Assembly: GCF_900143625.1 (NCBI RefSeq)
Contig: NZ_FRFF01000178.1
Coordinates: forward strand, 1 to 64,000
Reading direction: 5' to 3'
DNA length: 64,000 nt
Origin: Nocardiopsis sp. JB363
GTDB taxonomy: Bacteria > Actinomycetota > Actinomycetes > Streptosporangiales > Streptosporangiaceae
A program made the translations under genes and the position numbers. Of the stretch, positions 1 through 8,077 are shown one piece after another (the first letter of the stretch is position 1; every line of letters starts with the position of its first letter). The notes beneath the pieces were generated by a model, which had not been told where the DNA came from, searched no databases, and saw only the letters and a list, made by a program, of their open reading frames with translations.

Positions 1-368
1 GATTTCCACCCCAGGCCGACTGACCAGCGAAGATCCCACAAACTTAGCGGCATTGCGCCCATGCCTGCTTCCCCCTATGGCTGAGCGGCCTTACGCCGGG
101 ATGCAACCCATCTCCGCGCGCCCTAGCGGCACTCCCTATGCGGGCAAATACGAATGTATCTCTTTACCTCGACTTGATGCGGTCTTCAGTTAGCCTGGCG
201 ACGTCGGTCTTGGCACGAAGCGATCGGCTCAGATTCGATTCAGGGCCCCCGAGCGCCGCCCTGCGAACTATTGGGAAGCGAGACATCGAGGCTTCTCACT
301 GTTCGATGGTGCATTTCTCTTGATTGCACCGGCCGCTACCCCTTCGTATAGCACCAGAGTGAGGTTTT
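1..368. other. Intergenic region, no gene recognised
   Basis: This stretch is less GC-rich than the rest of the window and no reading frame has the third-position GC bias of the neighbouring genes. A TTGATT hexamer at 320-325 could belong to a promoter for the small secreted protein that follows, but its -10 partner is unclear. The left edge may cut an upstream gene that I cannot recognise. Confidence 0.4.
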
Positions 369-611
369 ATGAAGTCCTGGCGTTCTCTTGCCGCCGCCGG
401 TTTCGTCGCAGTCGCCGCCGCGGTCGTTCTTCCGCTGAGCGCGGGCACCGCGTCCGCCGCGGAGGCCGATTGGGACGTGGTCGGCGGCGCCCCCGGCACG
501 ATGGACGAATGCATCGCCGAAGCCAAGGAGTACCTGGCTGAGCCGTACGTGGACTACACCGAGTGGAAGTGCGAAACCAGTGATGGCTCCTGGACGCTCT
601 TCGCTCGCTAG
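369..611 (+). CDS. Small secreted protein (80 aa)
   Basis: The protein has a typical Sec signal peptide: basic start (MKSWR), a hydrophobic stretch of about 20 alanine/valine/leucine residues, and an AxA-type cleavage site near residue 31 (TASAAEA). The mature part is only about 50 residues, acidic, with two cysteines (in DECIAEA and WKCETS) that could form one disulphide. GAGG lies four bases before the ATG and a strong terminator follows at 645-684, so it is probably monocistronic. It looks like one of the many lineage-specific exported peptides of actinomycetes. I cannot name a family or function. Confidence 0.7.
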   Translation: MKSWRSLAAAGFVAVAAAVVLPLSAGTASAAEADWDVVGGAPGTMDECIAEAKEYLAEPYVDYTEWKCETSDGSWTLFAR

Positions 612-644
612 TCGCGCTGGTTCGAGAACAGCCGATCTCTCGTG

Positions 645-684
645 AAAGCCTCTGCTGCGATGTGCCTTCGCAGCAGAGGCTTTT
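645..684 (+). terminator. Rho-independent terminator after the small secreted protein
   Basis: A perfect 16-bp stem (645-660 with 668-683) closes a 7-base loop and runs into TTTT. It sits 34 bases after the stop codon at 611. Confidence 0.85.
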
Positions 685-867
685 CATTTCCTCCAGTATT
701 TCCCGGACAGTGGGGTCGGACGGATACCGGCAGGACGAGGGCCGACGTCCTGTTGCGCCGAGGCCATCGAAGTGTGGGCAGCGCGATGCCGGCGGAGACC
801 GGACTCCCCCGATACAGCCACGATGCGCCATAGGAGCAAGGCGTGTCACCTCTGGTTTCCACAGGCT

Positions 868-876
868 GTGGATAAC
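868..876 (-). promoter_or_regulatory. DnaA-box match (TTATCCACA on the minus strand)
   Basis: TGTGGATAA on the plus strand is the exact complement of the consensus DnaA box. It lies in the space between the converging secreted-protein and copper-ATPase genes. The remainder of 685-953 shows no gene. A single box may be chance, but similar boxes recur at other gene ends in this window. Confidence 0.35.
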
Positions 877-953
877 TTCGACTCGCCACCCAATGCGCTG
901 GGTACATCACGAAGGCATCGGTCTCCAGCCCTGGAAACCGGGGTTCGGCGGGG

Positions 954-3086
954 TCAGTCGGCGGGGCGCAGGTCGAGCCCTCTCAACAACTGCGCGTTGA
1001 GCGCGACGATGATGGTCGACAGGCTCATCAACACCGCACCTACAGCCGGCGCCAGGACGAACCCGATCGGGGCCAGGACACCGGCGGCCAAGGGCACCGC
1101 GACGACGTTGTACCCCGCCGCCCAGACCAGGTTCTGGATCATCTTCCGGTAGCCCGCCTTGGACAGTCTCCGGACGGAGACCACACCTCGCGGATCATCC
1201 GAGGCCAGCACCACCCCGGCGGACTCGATGGCCACGTCCGTACCCGCACCGATGGCGATACCGACATCGGCACGAGCGAGGGCGGGAGCGTCGTTGACCC
1301 CGTCCCCCACCATCGCCACCCGGTGGCCGCGCTCCTGAAGATCGCGAACGACCGCGTCCTTCTGGTCGGGCAACACCTGAGCGAACACCTCATCGAGACC
1401 GAGCTTGGCCGCGACGGTGTCGGCCACGTTACGAGCGTCACCGGTCACGATGGCCACCCGCACTCCCTGTTCCTTGAGCTGTCGGACGGCGGAGGCGGAT
1501 TCGGGTCGGATCTCGTCGGCCAGGGCCAACGCCCCGATGACGGCGCCATCGTCGATCACGTGCAGCACGGTCGAACCCTGGTCCCGCCAGGGGCGGGTGC
1601 GTTCGGCCAGGTCCTCGGGTTCGGTGAGACCCAGTGACTCCAGCAAGGCGGGACCGCCCACGTGCACGTCGATCCCGTCCACGGTTCCCCGAACGCCACG
1701 TCCGGGCAGCGAGTGGAAGTCCGTGGCCCTGGGAACCTCGCCGGCCTCGCGGGCCGCGTGGACGATCGCCTTCGCCGAGGGGTGCTCCGAGTCGGCCTCG
1801 ACGGCGCCGGCCAGGGACAACATGCGCTCGGGTGACTCGCCGTCCAGGGCGGTCAGGCCCAGGACCGCGGGCGTGCCCTTGGTGAGGGTGCCGGTCTTGT
1901 CGAACAGCACCGTGTCCACGAGGCGGGTGCGCTCCAGGGACAGCCGGTCCTTGACCAGGATGCCGTTGCGCGCGGACAGGGTCGTGGAGATCGCGATGAC
2001 CAGCGGAATCGCCAGGCCCAGCGCGTGGGGGCAGGCGATCACCAGCACCGTGACGGTCCGTTCGACCGCCTGGCTCGAATCCCCGAGGAGCAATCCCCAG
2101 ACGAGGGCGGTGATGACCGCCGCGGACAGGGCGAACCAGAACAGCAGCCCGGCGGCCCGGTCGGCTAGTGCTTGGGAACGCGAGCGTGACTCCTGCGCCT
2201 CGGAGACCAGCCGCTGGATGCCGGCGAGGGTGGTGTCGTCGCCGACGGCGTCCACACGAACCCGCAGGGCGGAGTCGGTGGCGACGGTGCCCGCGACCAC
2301 ACGGTCGCCATCGGTACGAGTGACGGTGCGGGACTCACCGGTGATCATCGATTCGTCGACGGCCGCACGCCCCCGGACGACGGTGCCGTCGGCGGGCACG
2401 CGTCCCCCTGAACGGACCAGGACGGTGTCGCCGGTCGCCAGGTCCGAGATGGCGATCTCCTCGACCTCGCCGTCGGCGCCGACCCGTTCGGTCTGGTCGG
2501 GCAGGAGTTCGGCGAGCGCCTCCAACGCGCCCGAGGCCTGACCGAGTGCCCGCATCTCCAGCCAGTGGCCGAGCAGCATCACCACGACCAGGAGGACGAG
2601 CTCCCACCAGAAGTCGAGCTCCATGCCGACCACACCGAACGTGGCGAGCAGGCTGGAGCCGAAGGCGACCGTGATCGCCATGGCGACCAGCGTCATCATG
2701 CCCGGCTTGCGGTCGCGCAGTTCGGAGGGCACGCCGGCGAGGAAGGGCCACCCGCCGTAGAGGAAGACCACGGTGCCCAGGAGCGGAGGTATCCAGGTGA
2801 GCGTGTCGGGAACGTCGTAGCCGAGCCATCCGGCGACCATGTGACTGGTGAACACCACGGGGACGCTCAGGAGCAGGCTCCACCAGAACCGGTTGCGGAA
2901 CATGGCGGCGTGGTCGCCATGGCCACCGTGACCGCCGTGACCGCCGTGGGACCCGTGCCCACCATGGTCACCCTGGGTTCCGTGGCCATCGTGGGCTTCC
3001 TGGCCGCCGTGATCACCGTGGTCCCCGTGACCACTACCGTGATCGTGACCCGTGTGGTCGGGGTGGTCGTGGTCGCCTGTGTTCAT
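954..3086 (-). CDS. Copper-translocating P-type ATPase, CopB/CPH type (P1B-3)
   Basis: Integral membrane P1B ATPase that exports copper and possibly silver. From the chosen ATG (3086, preceded by AGAAAGG) it has about 710 residues. Residues 1-60 are an extreme His/Gly/Asp-rich metal-binding tail with no CxxC domain. Membrane segments follow, then the actuator motif TGES, the transmembrane metal motif CPH (in VIACPHALGL), the phosphorylation site DKTGT, the HP motif (SEHPSAKAI) and the hinge GDGVNDAP. CPH rather than CPC, together with the His-rich tail, is the signature of the CopB subgroup. An in-frame start at 3254 is possible but would add 56 residues of low-quality sequence and place the operator at 3173-3189 inside the gene. 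That operator suggests copper-responsive control. Confidence 0.92.
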   Translation of the reverse strand: MNTGDHDHPDHTGHDHGSGHGDHGDHGGQEAHDGHGTQGDHGGHGSHGGHGGHGGHGDHAAMFRNRFWWSLLLSVPVVFTSHMVAGWLGYDVPDTLTWIPPLLGTVVFLYGGWPFLAGVPSELRDRKPGMMTLVAMAITVAFGSSLLATFGVVGMELDFWWELVLLVVVMLLGHWLEMRALGQASGALEALAELLPDQTERVGADGEVEEIAISDLATGDTVLVRSGGRVPADGTVVRGRAAVDESMITGESRTVTRTDGDRVVAGTVATDSALRVRVDAVGDDTTLAGIQRLVSEAQESRSRSQALADRAAGLLFWFALSAAVITALVWGLLLGDSSQAVERTVTVLVIACPHALGLAIPLVIAISTTLSARNGILVKDRLSLERTRLVDTVLFDKTGTLTKGTPAVLGLTALDGESPERMLSLAGAVEADSEHPSAKAIVHAAREAGEVPRATDFHSLPGRGVRGTVDGIDVHVGGPALLESLGLTEPEDLAERTRPWRDQGSTVLHVIDDGAVIGALALADEIRPESASAVRQLKEQGVRVAIVTGDARNVADTVAAKLGLDEVFAQVLPDQKDAVVRDLQERGHRVAMVGDGVNDAPALARADVGIAIGAGTDVAIESAGVVLASDDPRGVVSVRRLSKAGYRKMIQNLVWAAGYNVVAVPLAAGVLAPIGFVLAPAVGAVLMSLSTIIVALNAQLLRGLDLRPAD

Positions 3087-3172
3087 AGGTACCTTTCTTC
3101 CCCCGAGAACCCCCGACCATGGGTGGTTTCGGGACGAATGTCCGCGATAGCGCGCTCTTCCCTCTACAACAG

Positions 3173-3189
3173 ATACCCCTAGGGGGTAT
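3173..3189. promoter_or_regulatory. CsoR-like operator upstream of the copper ATPase
   Basis: ATACCCC-TAG-GGGGTAT is a perfect inverted repeat with a 3-base centre, 87 bases before the ATPase start. This GC-core dyad with TA-rich ends matches the known form of CsoR (copper-sensing repressor) operators. No csoR gene is in the window, so the regulator would act from elsewhere. Confidence 0.7.
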
Positions 3190-3279
3190 TCCGAATCCAG
3201 GGGTGTGGACCAGCGAAAGGGGCGCCCGTCGATCTCCTCGACGGACGCCCCCACGTTTCCCTGTGCTCTGCTGTCCGGT

Positions 3280-4143
3280 CTAGGCCGCGACCTCGGATTC
3301 CTTGCCGTACCAGGGCCACCATTGCGTGGTGTGCCCGTGCGGGATCATCCGGTCCAGGCGGATCGTCAGCCGCAACGCGAACGCTCCGGCGATCATCCCG
3401 GCCAACAGGTCCGTGAACCAGTGGAATTGCAGGTAGATCGACACGGTCGACTGGAGTAACGCGATGCCCACGATGCAGTACGCCAGGCGTTTGATGATGT
3501 GCGGTCGGGCCGCGCCGAACCTGATGATGAGGAACAGCACCAGCCCGTAGATAAGGATCGCGTTGGCCCCGTGCCCCGAGGGGAAGGCCACGTTCCCCGC
3601 ACCGGCGAAGAAGTCCGGGTCGTGGTACTTGGCGTGACCCCGGTGGATGAACAGCTTCATCACCGAGACCATCGACATCACCCCGAAGACGCCGCCCGCC
3701 CCCAGAATGATCGGCCGCCAGCTCCGGTGCCAGTAGGCCAGCTGGACCGCGGTCACGCCGAGGACCGGCAGGGCCACGTAACGGGAGGCCACGTTGTCGG
3801 GCCAGTAGATCAGTGGTTCGCGCAGCGCGTCCCAGTAGGGCCGATGCGCCTCGTTGAGGAAGTTGTCGACCGGGTGGAGCGGCCCCGCCGCGAGCATCGT
3901 CACGACGATGAGCGCCACGAAGAACATGATCGCGAGACGGTCCGAGGCGAGCCCCCAGGCGATCTCGCTCACACTCGGCCACTTCACCGCGCGCACGACG
4001 GGCGGCCCCGGGGCGAGCTCATTGGCCGGTACCACGGGTATGGGGCCGCTGTAGGGGCCGGGCTCGGGTCTGCGCCGTTCCGGCTCGTCGGGCGAAGGTG
4101 TCTGTTTGGACCGTGCGTGCCGGGTCCTCGAAGAATGCGTCAT
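3280..4143 (-). CDS. PAP2-superfamily membrane phosphatase
   Basis: Predicted membrane phosphatase acting on a lipid phosphate or pyrophosphate such as phosphatidic acid or undecaprenyl pyrophosphate. The 287-residue protein has a Pro/Arg-rich cytoplasmic N-terminus of about 85 residues followed by six hydrophobic segments. The central PAP2 motif is intact (FPSGHGAN), and a distal block with His and Asp (FHWFTDLLAG) fits the third motif, although the usual SR pair reads STVS. It reads away from the GntR gene and ends about 90 bases from the copper operator region. The substrate cannot be told from sequence. Confidence 0.8.
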   Translation of the reverse strand: MTHSSRTRHARSKQTPSPDEPERRRPEPGPYSGPIPVVPANELAPGPPVVRAVKWPSVSEIAWGLASDRLAIMFFVALIVVTMLAAGPLHPVDNFLNEAHRPYWDALREPLIYWPDNVASRYVALPVLGVTAVQLAYWHRSWRPIILGAGGVFGVMSMVSVMKLFIHRGHAKYHDPDFFAGAGNVAFPSGHGANAILIYGLVLFLIIRFGAARPHIIKRLAYCIVGIALLQSTVSIYLQFHWFTDLLAGMIAGAFALRLTIRLDRMIPHGHTTQWWPWYGKESEVAA

Positions 4144-4775
4144 GTGCTCAGTGCTGTCTCACACGTCGTGGGCTTGCCTGTGGCACTTCTGAGGCGTGGG
4201 GGGACGGGCTAGCCGCGGTTGTCGGGACTGGTTCTGACGTCCTCGGGGTCGACTCCTGGTGCCGGTAACGTACCGAGGGGTATTTCTCCCCCGCACCTGG
4301 TTCGACGACCGAACCTTCAGGCTGGTTCACGATGTTCGCGACCGGCTTTTCACAGGTTCGGTATTCCGAGACGAAAACAGATCGTCGTCGATGTATCCCA
4401 CCCGCGCCAGTCCCCACTCCCGTTCTGTTCACGCAGGTCAGTCGGCATCTTGGGCCATGGTCGTGACGTCCACTACTTTCCATCCGACCTTTTCCAGATA
4501 TCGCCGACAAACGAGCCTACCCGGACAGACCATGTTATTGGCGCTACCACGTCCCAAGTGTGATCCTTCTACCTTGGACTTTGCCGGAGTCCCCCCTGTC
4601 CGATCCGACCGCTTCACCTGGGCGCGATCCGTTCGTGAGGTTTTCGTTAGCGTGCTGTGCCCGAGCGTCCGGTCGACCCGTCCATGTGTGGCACTCTTCA
4701 AAGAGCTTGTCAGACAGTGGTGTGCGTAGGCCTGAACGCCGGTCGCACCCGGGACGGAGAATGGAAGGGCCCTGG
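4144..4775. other. Divergent intergenic region without a recognisable gene
   Basis: 632 bases separate the PAP2 start (minus) from the GntR start (plus). Base composition is lower in GC and no frame shows actinomycete codon bias. A small inverted repeat (GGTTCG...CGAACC near 4297-4315) is visible. Promoters for both genes should lie here, but I cannot assign hexamers with confidence. Confidence 0.4.
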
Positions 4776-5453
4776 ATGGTCGACCTCCCGCAGTTGCCGG
4801 ATGATCCCTCGAAACTGGCCCGTGAGCCGTTGAGGGAGCAGATCCGGCAGGTTCTGGTCGAGGGCCTGTTGTCGGGTCGTTGGCAGCCGGGCGAGCGCAT
4901 CGTCGAACGTCGGATCGCCACCGAGCTCAAGGTGAGCCAGGCCCCGGTCCGCGAGGCCCTACGCGAGCTGGAGACCCTGCGTCTCATCGAGACGGTGCCC
5001 AACAAGGGGGCCAGGGTCAGGGCGTTCGGTGCCCAGGACATGGCGGAGATCTACCCCGTGCGCGCCGGCTTGGAGCTGGTCGCCGCGCAGTTGGCCGCGC
5101 CACGCCTGGCCGAGGATCCGTCCCCACTGGAACGCGAGGTGGAGGCCCTGCGCGGCGCGACCGCCAGGGGCGACGTCACCGACCAGATCCGGCACAGCGT
5201 GGAATTCCACCGCGAGGTCGTGCGGGCCGCGAACAACAGCGTGCTCCTGCACACCTGGGAATCCCTGGGCGTGGAGGTGTGGACCGCGCTCTCGGTGCGG
5301 TGGCTCGACATGGAGCTGCACGCCAAGGCGGCCGACCACGCCCAGATCACCCAGGCGTTCCGTGACTCGGACCCGGCCGTCGGCCAAATGCTCAGCGACC
5401 ACGTCATGAACTACGTCGAGGCGGCGCTGAAGACCCACGAGGGCCGACGCTGA
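4776..5453 (+). CDS. GntR-family transcriptional regulator, FadR/FCD subfamily
   Basis: DNA-binding regulator of about 225 residues. The N-terminal winged helix (residues 10-75) carries the GntR signature (LREQIRQVLVEGLLSGRW, then VSQAPVREALRELE). The C-terminal part is an all-helical FCD ligand domain with the acid and histidine residues that commonly hold a metal and carboxylate (EFHREVVRAAN near the middle, DHAQITQAF towards the end). The ATG at 4776 has GGAAGG seven bases upstream; an in-frame ATG at 4761 would add five residues. FCD regulators often sense organic acids. It stands in front of the pyruvate dehydrogenase operon, and a perfect palindrome over that promoter (5544-5560) is its likely target. 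Confidence 0.85.
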   Translation: MVDLPQLPDDPSKLAREPLREQIRQVLVEGLLSGRWQPGERIVERRIATELKVSQAPVREALRELETLRLIETVPNKGARVRAFGAQDMAEIYPVRAGLELVAAQLAAPRLAEDPSPLEREVEALRGATARGDVTDQIRHSVEFHREVVRAANNSVLLHTWESLGVEVWTALSVRWLDMELHAKAADHAQITQAFRDSDPAVGQMLSDHVMNYVEAALKTHEGRR

Positions 5454-5542
5454 GCGTCGCCGCTCCCCTGTGATCGCCGCCCGGGATCTGGGACCAACCG
5501 GGTGTTGTGCACCGAACTTCGGGTATCTCCCCTAAAGTTGTA

Positions 5543-5571
5543 TTGATCGATCATCGATCAGAACGTAGAGT
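5543..5571 (+). promoter_or_regulatory. pdh promoter overlapped by a 17-bp palindromic operator
   Basis: TGATCGAT-C-ATCGATCA at 5544-5560 is a perfect dyad. It overlaps a -35-like TTGATC (5543-5548), which is 17 bases before a -10-like TAGAGT (5566-5571). A protein bound to the dyad would cover the -35 region and the spacer, as expected for repression. The adjacent FCD-type GntR regulator is the natural candidate. Confidence 0.6.
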
Positions 5572-5932
5572 GTGCGCGACACACGTCACACCGCTACACG
5601 CGTACGCCCTGGTGGTACGAGGTCGTTCATCCGGCCGGTGAACGAACTCGGACGACCTCACGGCGCATGCTTACCGCCCTCCAGACCGGGAAGCAATGCC
5701 CTCAAGGGTTTCGGCGCGACAACTGCACACGCGACCCGACTCGCTTCGCGTCCACACGCGGGCCCAGCCACGGCCCCGGCGGACGCTCCCCGCAACAGCC
5801 ACGGTGTCGCCACCGAATGAGCCCGGCGGCGACACACGCTCGGGCCACGCCTGACAGCGGGGCCCGAGCGGGCCAGGCCACCCGACCCACAGGCCGGGAG
5901 GGCGGGCCTTCTCGTACGTAGAAAGGCACAAC
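5572..5932 (+). other. Long 5' leader of the pyruvate dehydrogenase operon
   Basis: If transcription starts at the promoter just upstream, the mRNA has a leader of about 355 bases. It starts with a small hairpin (GTGTG/CACAC, 5570-5584). An open frame at 5572-5820 exists but has no ribosome site or convincing codon pattern. I recognise no riboswitch class. AGAAAGG just before the ATG at 5933 is the ribosome binding site. Confidence 0.4.
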
Positions 5933-7036
5933 ATGGCTGACACGGCCAAGCCGAAGGGCGGCAGCGCCCGGGCCTCCACGGCCAAGCGGCGTACCCGCAA
6001 GGACACGACCGGTCTCGAAAACGAGAAGCCGGAGACCCTCCTCGACTACTACCGCCAGATGCTCTTCATCCGGCGCTTCGAGGAGCGCACCGGCCAGGCC
6101 TACACTCAGGCCCGGATCGGCGGTTACTGCCACCTCAACCTCGGTGAGGAGGCCACCGTCGTCGGTCTGATGACGGCCCTCCAGCAGCGCGACTACCTGT
6201 TCACGAACTACCGTGACCACGGGTACGCGATCGGCAAGGGCATGGACCCCAAGCGGGTCATGGCCGAGCTCTACGGACGCGTCGACGGCGTGGCCAAGGG
6301 CTGGGGCGGATCGATGCACATGTACGACACCGAGACCCGCATGCTCGGTGGCTACGGCATCGTCGGCGGACAGTTGCCGCTGGCCGCCGGCGCGGCCCTG
6401 GCCGTCACCTACCGCGGTGGCGACGAGGTCGTCATGTGCCAGATGGGCGACGGCACCACCAACATCGGCGCCTGGCACGAGTCCCTCAACCTCGCCAAGC
6501 TGTGGAACCTGCCCGTCGTGTTCGTGGTGATCAACAACTTCACCGGCATGGGCACCACCGTGGACATGGCCTCCGCCGAACCCGATCTGTACAAGCGCGG
6601 CGCCGCCTTCCGTATGGAGGGCGAGCGGGTGGACGGCCGCGACGTCCTGGCCGTGCGCGACACCGCCGCCAAGCTGGTCGAGCGCGCCCGCGAGGAGCAG
6701 ACCCCGTTCCTGCTGGAGGCCTGGAGCTACCGGCAGAAGGGCCACTCCGTCGTCGACCCCGCCAAGTACCGCACCGAGGAACAGAAGGACGAGGCGCGGT
6801 CCGACGAGAACGACCCGATCACGATCTTCGACGCCCAACTGACCAAGGCCGGCATCCTCACGGACGAACTCCGCGACGAGATCGCCGCCTCCGTCAAGGC
6901 CGAGGTCGCCGAGGCCGCCGACTTCGCGGAGAACAGCCCGAAGCCGGACCCGTCCACGCTCTTCGATTACACGTACGCCACCCCGGTTCCCAACGAGTCG
7001 CGGCGCATGCCCGCCGACCCGGTGTTCGCGGAGTAG
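5933..7036 (+). CDS. pdhA: Pyruvate dehydrogenase E1 component, alpha subunit
   Basis: Thiamine-diphosphate-dependent decarboxylase subunit that converts pyruvate and transfers the acetyl group to E2 lipoyl. The 367-residue protein has a basic, disordered start of about 30 residues, then the E1 alpha fold. Visible are the FIRRFEERT helix, GGSMHMYD, and the ThDP/Mg motif beginning GDGTTNIGAWHESLNLA and ending INN, plus the phosphorylation-loop region around YRQKGHSVVD. It is followed after 16 bases by the beta subunit and then E2, the layout of heterotetrameric PDH and branched-chain complexes. GGSMHMYD and the single-lipoyl E2 favour pyruvate (or acetoin) over branched-chain substrates; no E3 gene is present here. 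Confidence 0.88.
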   Translation: MADTAKPKGGSARASTAKRRTRKDTTGLENEKPETLLDYYRQMLFIRRFEERTGQAYTQARIGGYCHLNLGEEATVVGLMTALQQRDYLFTNYRDHGYAIGKGMDPKRVMAELYGRVDGVAKGWGGSMHMYDTETRMLGGYGIVGGQLPLAAGAALAVTYRGGDEVVMCQMGDGTTNIGAWHESLNLAKLWNLPVVFVVINNFTGMGTTVDMASAEPDLYKRGAAFRMEGERVDGRDVLAVRDTAAKLVERAREEQTPFLLEAWSYRQKGHSVVDPAKYRTEEQKDEARSDENDPITIFDAQLTKAGILTDELRDEIAASVKAEVAEAADFAENSPKPDPSTLFDYTYATPVPNESRRMPADPVFAE

Positions 7037-7052
7037 GGAAGGAACCAGTCAC

Positions 7053-8066
7053 ATGTCCGTGATCACATACCGTCAGGCTCTGCGGGACACGCTGCGCGCC
7101 GAGATGGTGCGCGACGAGAACGTCCTCGTCATCGGCGAGGAGATCGGCGTCTTCGAGGGCTCCTACAAGATCACCGAGGGCCTCCTCAAGGAGTTCGGCC
7201 CCCGGCGCGTCAAGGACACCCCGATCGCCGAAGAGGGCTTCGTCGGCGCGGCCGTCGGCGCCGCCATGCTCGGCCTGCGTCCGGTCGTCGAGCTCATGAC
7301 GATCAACTTCTCCCTGATCGCCATCGACCAGATCATCAACCACGCCGCCAAGATCTACGGGATGTTCGGCGGCCAGACCAGTGTTCCCCTGGTCATCCGC
7401 ACCCCCGGAGGCGGCGGCCAGCAGCTGGGCGCGACCCACTCCCAGAACATCGAGCTGTTCTACTCCTTCATCCCCGGCCTCAAGGTGATGGCTCCCAGCA
7501 CCCCGGCCGAGGCCTCCTCGATGCTTCGCGCGGCCATCCGCGACGACGACCCCGTCCTGTTCCTGGAGAACCTGGGCCTGTACAACTCCAAGGGCGAGGT
7601 CCCCGACGACTACGCCGAGCCCGAGAACACCAAGGCCGCCACCATCGGCCGCGCCGCGGTGACCCGTGAGGGCAGCGACATCACGCTGATCGGTTACTCC
7701 CGGATGGCCACGGTGGCCACCAAGGTCGCCGAGCAGCTGGCCGAGGAGGACATCAGCGTCGAGGTCGTCGACCTGCGCAGCCTGCGTCCGCTGGACCGGC
7801 AGACCTTCGTGGACTCGGTCAAGAAGACCGGTTCCGCGGTCATCTGCGAGGACGACTGGCTGACCTACGGGATCGGCGCGGAGATCGCCGCCTCCATCCA
7901 GGAGGGGGCCTTCGACTACCTGGACGCACCGGTCCGTCGAGTGGCCATGGCGGAGGTGCCGATGCCCTACGCCAAGCCGCTGGAGACCGCGGCCCTGCCA
8001 TCGGTCGAGTCGATCAGCACCGTGATCAAGGAGACCCTGAGCGCCGTCGGCAAACGGGTCGGGTAG
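7053..8066 (+). CDS. pdhB: Pyruvate dehydrogenase E1 component, beta subunit
   Basis: Forms the alpha2beta2 E1 with the preceding gene; its N-terminal domain binds the ThDP pyrimidine and its C-terminal domain the E2 docking region. The 337-residue length is standard. Typical blocks are visible: VIGEEIGVFEGSYK, DTPIAEEGFVGAAVGAA (with the glutamate that activates ThDP), QLGATHSQNIE and EVVDLRSLRPLD. GGAAGGAACC precedes the ATG. The gene is part of a tight operon, 16 bases after E1 alpha and 11 bases before E2. Confidence 0.9.
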   Translation: MSVITYRQALRDTLRAEMVRDENVLVIGEEIGVFEGSYKITEGLLKEFGPRRVKDTPIAEEGFVGAAVGAAMLGLRPVVELMTINFSLIAIDQIINHAAKIYGMFGGQTSVPLVIRTPGGGGQQLGATHSQNIELFYSFIPGLKVMAPSTPAEASSMLRAAIRDDDPVLFLENLGLYNSKGEVPDDYAEPENTKAATIGRAAVTREGSDITLIGYSRMATVATKVAEQLAEEDISVEVVDLRSLRPLDRQTFVDSVKKTGSAVICEDDWLTYGIGAEIAASIQEGAFDYLDAPVRRVAMAEVPMPYAKPLETAALPSVESISTVIKETLSAVGKRVG

Positions 8067-8077
8067 AGGGAGATTCA

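Noticed and set aside
138..323. 61-codon open frame at the left edge
   Set aside because: Low GC at third positions, no ribosome site and no recognisable motif.
954..3254. Longer start for the copper ATPase at 3254
   Set aside because: The extra 56 residues have no family resemblance, and the start at 3086 has a good ribosome site and leaves the CsoR-like operator in the promoter.
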